Shown here: piece after piece, positions 1-8,100 of the stretch
How positions within the stretch are numbered: the stretch's first letter is position 1
How the letters are laid out: each line of letters opens with the position of its first letter
Assembly: GCA_038093975.1 (NCBI GenBank)
Contig: JBBPTG010000359.1
Coordinates: 1-20,492 of the forward strand
DNA from: Chalciporus piperatus
Lineage: Eukaryota > Basidiomycota > Agaricomycetes > Boletales > Boletaceae
DNA length: 20,492 nucleotides
Reading direction: 5' to 3'
Position numbers and translations under genes: made by a program
Notes under the pieces: model-generated
Seen by the model: the letters and a program-made list of their open reading frames with translations, nothing else
What the model was told of the DNA's origin: nothing
The model's database searches: none

Positions 1-2
1 AT

Positions 3-389
3 ACCAGCACGGGCACACAACCGGGTCGTGGTGCCCCAATGGATATAGGTTCTGCCGAAATCGAAGAAGGAGAGATAGTGGAAGAAGAAGAAGCATCATC
101 TGTCGTAAAAACGGCCACAAGCAATTTCAAAGAGAAGAAACAAGGAAATTGCTGGAACTGTGGGAAGCTGGGACATCCAAAACAGCAATGTCCGGTACCT
201 AGTACCAAATGCAAGAACTGTGGCTGGTCACGAGGCGAACACAAATGTGCTTGCAAACTTCAGAAGAGACAGGTGAGAAGACTGTCTACCGAATCCAGCA
301 CCCTTGAAGGCCGTTTATTCGACGAAATGAAGGCTTACTTCTACGACATGAAAGATATTGAAATGAAGGGAAAAGGCAAAGCGGCCTGA
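3..389 (+). CDS. gag: Gag polyprotein, C-terminal part with zinc knuckles (element A)
   Basis: The frame is open from the left edge of the window, so this is the C-terminus of a longer Gag; the ATG at 39 is internal. It starts with a PMDIGS-type linker and an acidic Glu-rich stretch, then a CX2CX4HX4C zinc knuckle (CWNCGKLGHPKQQC), followed by a second cysteine-rich module (CKNCGW, then HKCAC) that departs from the standard spacing. Family knowledge: such knuckles are the nucleocapsid part of Gag and bind the element RNA during packaging. The tail is lysine-rich and ends at a TGA at 387-389. Pol lies in the -1 frame and overlaps this tail, which bears on how Pol is translated. Confidence 0.85.
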   Translation, partial: TSTGTQPGRGAPMDIGSAEIEEGEIVEEEEASSVVKTATSNFKEKKQGNCWNCGKLGHPKQQCPVPSTKCKNCGWSRGEHKCACKLQKRQVRRLSTESSTLEGRLFDEMKAYFYDMKDIEMKGKGKAA

Positions 390-411
390 ATGATCTGGGC
401 AAATGGACCGC
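368..411 (+). promoter_or_regulatory. Candidate -1 ribosomal frameshift signal between gag and pol
   Basis: Pol is in the -1 frame relative to gag, and the two frames overlap only at 362-389. In that overlap, 368-374 reads GGGAAAA, and in the gag frame it splits as G GGA AAA, the X XXY YYZ pattern. After a 6-nt spacer, GCGGCC (381-386) can pair with GGACCGC (405-411): six G-C pairs with one bulged A and an 18-nt loop. ATGATC in the loop (390-395) is also complementary to GATCAT at 470-475, a possible but distant pseudoknot contact. The site, spacing and stem are read directly from the sequence; function is inferred. Confidence 0.6.
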
Positions 412-1210
412 AACTAACTCGTTAGGAAAATCTGTAAAGTATTCACACAGTCAAACGGGGTCTCATGTTGATCATGAGCTTGGCCTGGACTCTAGTCAGG
501 TGCTTAATTCTGTTTCCATAATCCGATATCTTTCCGAAAACCCAGGACCACGTTTCATTCGCACGACGGATCGAGAACTAAAGCTATCTACTTCTATCGC
601 TTCGCAACGACTTCCGTCTGCTTTCACACGCGCAGAAGCACTTCTTGATTCAGGAGCCAATGCTATCTTTGTTGATCGGAGATGGACTGATAAAGTCAAA
701 TTACCCCTCGTACAACTAAGACATCCACTTACGGTATACAACGTGGACGGAACACATAACTCCGCTGGACAGATAACACGCTGTGCAGAAATCATTATCC
801 ATTTCAACGGACATCGTGAGAAGGCTATTGCTGAGGTCACTGATCTCGGAAAGAATCAGATGATACTAGGATATGCATGGCTGAAGCAACACAATCCGGA
901 GATAGACTGGAATAAAGGAACGGTCCACATGACTCGTTGTCCTTGGTCTTGTTCCGTCTTACGAGATAAACCACCGTTCGCACGTCAACTTGATGATGAA
1001 GAACGAAATTCTCTTCGTCACATTAATGCCGCAAAAAAGGATGCACCTGAACCGAAAACGGAAAAGACCCCGGGAGAGCTTGTTCCAAAAGAATACCACA
1101 AGTATATTCACCTGTTCAAGAAAAAGGAATCTGAATGCATGCCAACCCGTAAACCGTGGGATCATGCAATAGACCTAAAAGACACCTATAAACCGAAAAG
1201 GGTCGTCTAA
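371..1210 (+). pseudogene. pol: Pol segment 1: retropepsin-type protease (element A)
   Basis: The frame is open from 362, directly after an in-frame TGA at 359, and I start it at the proposed slip site. It has no good ATG start, consistent with Gag-Pol fusion. The aspartic protease active site DSGA is at 647-658 within ALLDSGANAIF, followed by the retropepsin-like body and the ILGYAWLKQHNP motif found at the end of this domain in Gypsy elements. This domain matures Gag-Pol. The frame ends at TAA 1208, but the linker to RT (RLIPLS...) continues in the -1 frame from 1201. One base appears to be missing from the A/G run at 1196-1202, so this is a break in the polyprotein. Confidence 0.8.
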
Positions 1211-1983
1211 TCCCACTCTCTGTCAGCGAACAGGAAGAAGTCAGCGCATTCATTGATGATCAGCTCAAGAAAGGATACATTCGTCCGTCCAAATCTGAGC
1301 AGACTTCTCCTGTGTTCTTCGTTCCTAAAAAGGATGGCAAGAAGCGCATGGTTCAGGATTATCGATATCTAAATGAACACACGGTGAAAAACAATTACCC
1401 GCTACCTCTCATTTCCCAATTAGTTGATAAACTGAAAGGCGCAAAACTGTTTTCCAAAATGGACTTGCGCTGGGGATACAACAACATCCGCATCAAGGAA
1501 GGAGATGAATCTAAAGCCGCATTTGTGTGCTTCCGTGGCGCCTTTGAACCCTTGGTCATGTACTTCGGATTATGCAATTCTCCCGCAACATTCCAGACCA
1601 TGATGAACAACATCTTCTCGGATATGGAAGACGCTGTTGTTGTCTACATTGATGACATCATGATCATTACCAAATCCGACGACCCTGCTGTCCATGCCAA
1701 AATAGTCAAGGAAGTTCTTTGTCGCCTAGAAGAGAATGACTTTTTCGTCAAACCAGAGAAATGTGTCTTCCATACCAAAGAAGTAGAATTCTTGGGAATG
1801 ACAATTACTCCCGAGGGAATCAGAATGGATGACGATAAGGTCAAGGCAATCACCGAATGGCCAACTCCGACAAATGTCAAAGGAGTCAGAAGCTTTCTTG
1901 GATTAGCAAACTTCTATCGCCGCTTCATTCAAGATTACGCCCAAGTGGCTAGACCCTTGAATGACCTTACAAGAAAGATGTGA
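1201..1983 (+). pseudogene. pol: Pol segment 2: reverse transcriptase (element A)
   Basis: This segment continues the protease segment in a shifted frame; it has no start of its own. RT features in order are FFVPKKDGKKRMVQDYRYLN, the FSKMDLRWGYNNI block with the first catalytic Asp, FGLCNSPATFQ, the YIDD box at 1645-1656 holding the two metal-binding Asp, and the FLGMTI and LGLANFYRRFI blocks of the thumb. It would copy element RNA into cDNA. Note LRWGYNN where most relatives have LRSGYHQ. The frame stops at TGA 1981-1983 just before the RNase H linker KFTWED, which continues from 1980 in another frame. One base seems lost from the A-rich run at 1971-1977. Confidence 0.85.
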
Positions 1984-3443
1984 AATTCACATGGGAAGAT
2001 GCACAGCGGAACACATTCAACACGTTGAAGAAGAAGTTCATCACCGCTCCCATACTCGCTTTCCCAGACAATGACAAACACTTCCGTCTAGAATCAGACA
2101 CATCTAATTACGCCACAGGTGCTGTTCTATCTATAGAACAAGGAGATAAATGGCATTCCGTCGCGTTCTCTTCCCACTCGATGTCACCAGAAGAACGCAA
2201 CTACCCCATTGCGGATAAAGAGATGCTAAGCGTTATCAGAAGTCTAGAACAATGGAGACATTATCTAGAAGGTTCCAAACACGAGTTTGAAATTTGGAAC
2301 GATCACGCAAACCTTCAGTTCTTCATGACTCGACAAGATCTAAATCGACGCCAAGCACGCTGGTCTCAATATCTTAGCCGATTCAATTTCAAATGGGTAC
2401 ATAAGGCAGGTTCCCAAATGGGAAAAGCCGATGCTCTATCAAGAAGAGAAGATCACGCAATCGGTGTCGAAGCAGATAACAAAGCCGTTCTTGTGATATC
2501 TCCAGATAGAATAGCTGCCACAACAACTGTTCAACTCTTAACCGATTCGGATCTGATCAAGGATAAAATCAGAAGAACAACCTTCAAAATACGTGAGACG
2601 GAAGTCATGAAACTTTGTAAAGAACACGGCATTTGTGAAGAATCTGATGGAATTCTGATTGACAAGAAAGGACGATTATACATTCCTGAAGAAGAAGATC
2701 TCCGCATGGAAATTATCCGACTTCACCATGATACACCCGTTGCTGGACATCCCGGATATGAAAAGACAATTGAACTGCTCCAGCGCAGTTACACCTGGCC
2801 AGGAATGGCTACTCTCGTGAAAGACTATGTCTCACGCTGTGACAGATGTGCACGTTTCAAAGGGATAAACTATGCTCCTTCTGGAAAACTTCATCCCCTT
2901 GAAGTTCCGGATCTTCCCTGGGAACACATCTCCGCAGATTTCACTACCGATTTGCCACTCTCGAATGGATTCTATTCTATTCTTGTCGTTGTTGACAGAT
3001 TCTCCAAAGAAGTCGAATTCATTCCCTGCAATAAGACAGTCACCGCTCTCGACACCGCTCGTCTTTACCTGACCCATGTATGGAAACATCATGGACTTCC
3101 TAAAACCATCATATCGGACCGAGGTCCACAATTCGCATCACAAGTGATGAAAGACATATGCAAACGTCTTGGCATTACACCCAAACTCTCCACCGCCTTT
3201 CATCCACAAACTGATGGACAAACTGAACATATGAATCGAGATCTACAACAGTATCTCTGTTTGTTCACATCGGAAAAACAAGAAGAATGGACTGATTGGT
3301 TACCAATTGCGCAATTCTCATACAACTCGAAGAAGCAAGCTTCTACATCCAAGGCACCTTTCAACGTCACACACAAATCTGATTGGACGGAACGCACTAC
3401 GTTTGAAGCTTCCGCGTACCATGAAAATTCACCCCGTCGTTAA
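1980..3443 (+). pseudogene. pol: Pol segment 3: RNase H and integrase core (element A)
   Basis: The RNase H part shows LESDTSNYATGAVL, ADKEML and the NDHANL motif with the acidic residues of that fold. The integrase follows: an HHCC zinc domain (LHHD, AGHPG, CDRC), then the DDE core with Asp in ADFTTDLP, Asp in SDRGPQFAS and Glu in TDGQTEH. These would degrade the RNA strand and insert cDNA. The similarity breaks near 3390, after FNVTHKSDW; the last residues to the TAA at 3441 are out of frame. Compared with element C in this window, roughly 85-95 residues of the integrase C-terminal linker and GPY/F region are missing here, so integrase is truncated. Confidence 0.85.
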
Positions 3444-3708
3444 TGTTTCACGTGTCAAACCATATAAGGACAGGTTATGGAAGCAAACCGTTGACAAACC
3501 TGGGCCTGTGATTGTGACAAAAGACAGAGATGATGAATACGAGGTGGACTACATCGTTGATTCTCGTTTACAGGGAAGAACCCTGAAATACCTCGTGCAT
3601 TGGAAGGGCTACGCAGAATCTGATCAGACATGGGAACCAAGATCGAATCTCGAAAATGCACAGGCTGCATTAAGGGAATTCCACAAGATACACCCGTCTG
3701 CTCCGTGA
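3391..3708 (+). pseudogene. pol: Pol segment 4: end of GPY/F module and chromodomain (element A)
   Basis: Reading resumes in the +1 frame relative to segment 3 with LRLKLPRTMKIHPVVNVS, the end of the integrase GPY/F module. A chromodomain follows (YEVDYIVDSRLQ, then LVHWKGY and TWEPRSNL), and the segment ends in REFHKIHPSAP before TGA 3706. In chromoviruses this domain steers integration to particular chromatin. In element C the matching protein continues about 35 residues past HPSAP; here the same type of tail (SLFQPYDNLTSQ) is still in frame after the TGA, so that stop is probably a later mutation. Confidence 0.8.
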
Positions 3709-3826
3709 TTACTCCGCATGACTCAGAGTCTATTCGAGTCACTATTTCAGCCTTATGACAACCTAACGAGTCAGGTGGATGATGGACAAATCAATTGGTT
3801 AGATACCGTACCGGATACCGAAAAGG

Positions 3827-3835
3827 TATAAAAAG
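3827..3835 (+). promoter_or_regulatory. TATA box upstream of the membrane-protein ORF of element A
   Basis: TATAAAAAG begins 69 nt upstream of the ATG at 3896, between the end of pol and the accessory ORF. The sequence between is pyrimidine-rich with a CCACCATCATCATCA run immediately before the ATG, resembling a short fungal 5' leader. This suggests the ORF could be expressed from its own internal promoter rather than from the LTR transcript. Seen: the motif and spacing. Inferred: use as a promoter. Confidence 0.45.
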
Positions 3836-3895
3836 ACTGATGTTTTACGGTCTTCATTCCCACGGACTTTCTTCCCCAAACCACCATCATCATCA

Positions 3896-4462
3896 ATGGA
3901 TTTGAATGACGTCTACGCTTGGGAGAGTGTCCTCCGCGACATCTTCATTCGAAACTTCACTCGGGATCGAGGCAACTTTGTCCTCTCCCTCGTCTTTGCC
4001 ATTTTCGTCATCAGCAATGGTTGGATTCTCCGCATGCTACTCCCCTCCCTCATTGCCTTCATCGCCATCGTCGTCGTTACCATCGCCATTCAATATCTCA
4101 TGTTCGCTCAAATGATCGTCACCAGACGGTCTACTTCTATTGAGGTTAACTGGGATTGGTCGACAAGATGGATGAAGCTCGTCGTATGGCACCCGGATCT
4201 GAGCAAGTGGGACAACGTGATAGAGGAACAGCCAGAAAACCCGGATCAGCAGGAATGGCCTACCAATTGGCCTGATCTCGCTAGTCCTCCTATTGCCGAC
4301 CCTGCACCCGTAGGTGCTCCCCACCCTATTCCTGTCGATGAAAATGATGGTAATCCATTCGAACCACCAGCTACCTGGGTAAACAACAACCTTCAGGTCG
4401 CTGCTGCTCCACCAGCAAATGGAGTACCATGGATGAATCAAGCACCACTCGTAGAAACCTGA
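3896..4462 (+). CDS. Accessory 188-aa two-helix membrane protein between pol and 3' LTR
   Basis: I do not recognise a family. The ATG follows a C/A-rich leader and is the first in frame. Two hydrophobic segments lie near the N-terminus, about residues 27-45 and 48-75, joined by a short turn (WILRMLLP) and followed by basic TRR. This looks like a helical hairpin with both ends on the same side of a membrane. A possible N-glycosylation site (NFT) is at residue 20. The remainder is a Trp-, Pro- and Asn-rich acidic tail. The position after pol and before the polypurine tract is where env sits in retroviruses and env-like ORFs sit in some plant Gypsy elements, but no Env features (signal peptide, furin site, fusion peptide) are seen. 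It is intact while pol is broken. It could also be a captured host fragment. Confidence 0.6.
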   Translation: MDLNDVYAWESVLRDIFIRNFTRDRGNFVLSLVFAIFVISNGWILRMLLPSLIAFIAIVVVTIAIQYLMFAQMIVTRRSTSIEVNWDWSTRWMKLVVWHPDLSKWDNVIEEQPENPDQQEWPTNWPDLASPPIADPAPVGAPHPIPVDENDGNPFEPPATWVNNNLQVAAAPPANGVPWMNQAPLVET

Positions 4463-4484
4463 TCGTCTAGGAATACGATCCATA

Positions 4485-4495
4485 GAGAGGGGTAG
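4485..4495 (+). other. Polypurine tract of element A
   Basis: AGAGAGGGGTAG-type purine run directly abutting the TG of the 3' LTR. In LTR retrotransposons this RNA stretch resists RNase H and primes plus-strand DNA synthesis. Confidence 0.75.
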
Positions 4496-4865
4496 TGTTA
4501 CGAACGCTCCATTCCTTATCCTAATCATCCCTACATTCCATTACGCTTACTAGGTTTCTCTTCGTTTCTTGGACTTAGTCGTTTCACTTTCTCTTTTGTT
4601 ATCTTATCTTATCGCATCACGTGACTTACTTACATAAGCTAGGTCTAGACCTTCGCTTACTAACTGATGACTCACTGCTCACTCGTCAGCATCAGTCAGC
4701 ATTACTCATCATATGACTCACGCTTACTCATTCCGCAGAAGAGCTAGTTACGCCATTGGCCAGTAGTCAGTATGAGTCATACCCAGTCACCTACGATAAG
4801 GTTTAGTCACAACATGTACAAACACTGCCAATAGTATATAAACCCGGGTCGACAAGCACTGGACT
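4496..4865 (+). repeat. 3' LTR of element A, first 370 bp (cut by Copia)
   Basis: It begins TGTTACGAACGCTC directly after the polypurine tract. The same family, inverted, is complete at 12212-12804 (593 bp) and aligns by eye over the start, the TCACGTGA site (4617-4624 here), the TATA box TATATAAA (4835-4842) and GACAAGCACTGG just downstream of it. After GGACT at 4861-4865 the sequence changes to the Copia LTR; the other LTR half is not in the window. TGACTCA/TGAGTCA-type motifs recur at about 10-bp steps around 4668-4780, in a more degenerate form than in the solo copy. Confidence 0.8.
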
Positions 4866-5049
4866 TGTTGAGAGGGTTCCGATGAGGAACTACTTCTGGT
4901 GCTTACCTAGCAGTGAGATTATTGAGTAACTTCGAACGTTGTGGTTACAAGTCAAGTTGTATTGGAACTCAGATCGACTGAGTCCGAATGTGATATAGAA
5001 CAAGCGTGGTAACTACCTTCTATACTAAGAATGTACGCTACGTTCAACA
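4866..5049 (-). repeat. Copia 3' LTR, 184 bp
   Basis: On the minus strand it runs from TGTTGAACG to CTCTCAACA, ending in the short inverted repeat TGTTGA/TCAACA. It lies directly after a polypurine tract and interrupts the A-family LTR, which fixes the outer border. The flanking 5 bp on the A side are GGACT (4861-4865); the matching copy at the 5' end is lost. A short LTR is typical of Copia elements. Confidence 0.8.
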
Positions 5050-5058
5050 CTCCCCCTT
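5050..5058 (-). other. Copia polypurine tract
   Basis: On the minus strand AAGGGGGAG sits immediately before the TG of the 3' LTR, as expected for the plus-strand primer. Confidence 0.7.
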
Positions 5059-5120
5059 GCTAAGTGTACGGAGACACGTAAGCATAAATGAGGACTTCTG
5101 CATGATAGGTATCAGCGAGA

Positions 5121-8100
5121 TCAACTGGTGTAGAATACCAGACCGAGTTCGGAGCGGAACTTCTCGAACTTGACATGTCCGAGGTTCTTTGTTAACATAT
5201 CCGCTGGATTGTCAGTTCCAGGGATGTAGAAGAGTTCTACTTCTTTCCACTTCATTACGGCGTCACGTATAAAGAAGTACCGTAGTGGAATATGTTTATT
5301 ACGCTTCTCGGTAACGGGATTTTCACCCATAAATAGTGATCCTTGGTTGTCACCACAGACTGGTATAGCTTTCAGCTTATAACCTAGTTCTGAGAACATG
5401 TGGTGTATCCAGGATACTTGTCGTGTGCAATCACTCAATGCCATATACTCAGCTTCTGTAGAGTTGAGGGCGGTAGAGCTCTGCAAGTGTGAATTCCAAA
5501 GGAAAGCACCGTCCGCGAGTTTCAGGAAAAACCCTGTCTGCGAGTGTCTAGTGATGGGGTCTTGTCCCCAATCAGAGTCGGTACAGGCAAAAATGCCGTT
5601 GCCAGATGCACCATTAAAGGTAAGGGAGTATTGACGAGTACCAACGAGGTATCGACATACGTACATGGCCCTATCCAAGTGCTCCTTAGTAGGATTGGCG
5701 GATTGCCTTGCCAGTTGGGTAACTGCGTAGGCGATGTCTGGGCGTGTGCCTAACATCAAGTATAGTAACGAGCCTATCACCGTTTGAAAACGCGTCCGCA
5801 ATTCGAAGTTAACGGGGGCAACGTTCTTCTCTGGGTAATAACCCTGAGGAAGTGGAGTGGGTGCGGCTTTAGCATTTGTCATGCCGAAGCGTTCAAGCAC
5901 CTTGTCGAGGTATTTGCACTGATCAATGTGCAGTTTTCTGCCTTCTCGACGAAGATTCATCCCAAGGAACTCTTTAGGTTCCCCGAGGTCTCGACATTCC
6001 CATGTCTTCATGAATGTGGCCTTTAGCTTGTTTACGACAGCTTTGTTAGGTCCACAGAAGAGGGCGTCATCAACGTAAACAATCGCAATGACGATATCAT
6101 TTCCATTGCGGTATATGAACAGGCCGGCGTTAGTCTTGAGCCTTGTGAAGCCAAGTTCAGCCATGGACTTGTCTAACGTGCGCCACCAGGATAATCCTGC
6201 TTGTTTGAGGCCATATATAGCACGTAGTAGTCTTAGGACTTTGCCTTTTTTATCGGGTGGCGTAAAACCCTCAGGAAACTCCATGTAGAGTTCCTCTTCC
6301 AGTTTTCCGTATAGATAGGCAGATCGTACGTCGAGACCGGTGATGTACCAGTTCTCAAGTGTAGAAAGGGCGAGCATACACCGCACCGTTTCGTATCGTA
6401 CGACTGGGGAGAAGATCTGATCGTAGTCTACGCCTTCAACCTGTGAGAAGCCTTTGGCTACTAGGCGAGCACGTTTACGACCGTCAGACTTGACGTTGAA
6501 TACCCAGCGATTTTTAATGATCTTACGATCAGCTGGTTGATCTACAATCTCGTAAACCTTGCGATCTTTGAGCATCTGAAGCTCTGTTTCGCAGGCTTGT
6601 CGCCAGAGTTTTTGTTCCTCGGTAGGAAGTTTGAGTATATCACGGAATTTCCATTCGCGATAGTTGGGATTACTCATTTCATCCGGAATATAAGCACGAG
6701 AGCAAAGATAGTTAATCAATGCCTCTCCCCCTTCCCTGGTTATGCGTTCGATCTCGTCTTCCGAAGGATTAGAGTCGGGCATAGAACCTGGGATCGGTTG
6801 TTCACGCTGCGGTTCTCGTGATGATTCGCCGTGTCCGATTAGCTTCTCCCAGCGAGATCTCTTCTCAATGTCCTTAATCTGTTGTAAAGGATGGCGGTCT
6901 TCGCCATAGACGTTCCCAGGACGAGTAGGGGGTCGGCGTTCACGTTGAGATCGGCGAGGTGGAGCGGGAGGTGGTCCAGCTGGTGGACGAGCAGATGGCG
7001 GTGTGACAGGAGGTGCAGGCGCAGGTGCCGGTGGGGTTTCCGGGCGTGCTGGTGCTGGCTGGGGATCAGGGGCAGGTTTAACCGCATCAGACTGATCATC
7101 AGAGGAGTCAGAGTCAGAAGACTCGCTTTCATCATCGGTGTGTCGATGTGTTTCAGTGGGTGGGTGACTTACGGGCCTGTGAGGGCGTGCACCGGAACAT
7201 TTAGGAAACAAATGCTCATCAAAGATGGCATGTGCCGACGTATGCATGGAGTTGTTGGGGCGCATAAAAATGTAGTTGCGCTCACTACCAGGGGCAACAC
7301 CAAGATAAATCATTAATTGTGACTTAGGTTGTAGTTTCCCTTTCCTTGTTTCATCGGGAAGATGCACGTATGCACCACATCCGAATACTCTTAGGTGGGA
7401 GACGGAGGATTGTTCCCCTGTAAGTTTCTCCATAGGAGTCTTCCAGTTTAACCTAGCCATTGGTGTACGATTGTACACGTGGGATGCATGCGTAATCGCG
7501 AATTCCCAGTAAGAATCGGATAGGCAAGCGTGTAAACGCATCGCCTGTGCTTTGTCCATTAGTGTGCGGATTAAGCGTTCCGCACGCCCGTTCTGTTGAT
7601 GTGCGTATGGGGCGGACTGTTGAATACGAATGCCTTCATCGCGCATGTATTCCGTGAATGCTTTGGAGGTGTATTCGCCTCCAGCATCGGATTTCCAAGC
7701 CTTTACTTTGGCGTTGTACTGTGTGCGGACGAAAGCAATAAATTGTTTGACCATTTTAAGGGTCTGGTCCTTGGTGCGTATGAGAGCGAGCCAGGACATC
7801 GATGTGAAGTCATCGTAGAATACGACCGCGTATTTAAACTTGTGGTACGATTCTATCTCGAATGACTTGAGATCAGAGTGAATCAACTCAAAAGGAGCGC
7901 TTGCGCGCGTCTCAGTATGAGGAAACGTCCTGTTTGGCTGTGTGCCATGTTCGCAACCGGGACAAATTGGAGGATTGGACGGAATTTCAACGTCCGGGAA
8001 ATCTTTGAGATGTTTGCGTGCAGCTTTTAGCACGTCACGCGAGGGATGACCGAGGCGGCGATGTAGCAAGTCGTAGTCCACAGCGGCCATGCTGATAGGC

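Larger units (their letters stand above)
1..4865 (+). mobile_element. Ty3/Gypsy element A, 3' part (5' LTR and most of gag outside window)
   Basis: Order seen is gag end, protease, reverse transcriptase, RNase H, integrase, chromodomain, an accessory membrane ORF, a polypurine tract and a 3' LTR. The protease-RT-RNase H-integrase order and the chromodomain place it in the chromovirus branch of Ty3/Gypsy. The 3' LTR is cut after 370 bp by the Copia element. Pol carries two frameshifts and an internal deletion, so this copy cannot make a complete Pol, although its gag end and accessory ORF are open. Confidence 0.9.

Noticed and set aside
1196..1210. Programmed frameshift between protease and RT of element A
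   Set aside because: The A/G run is not in the register of an X XXY YYZ heptamer, and protease and RT are normally in one frame; a one-base loss is simpler.
4496..5049. One continuous 554-bp 3' LTR of element A
   Set aside because: The last 184 bp carry the TGTTGA/TCAACA ends and polypurine tract of the Copia element on the other strand, and do not match the intact A-family solo LTR.
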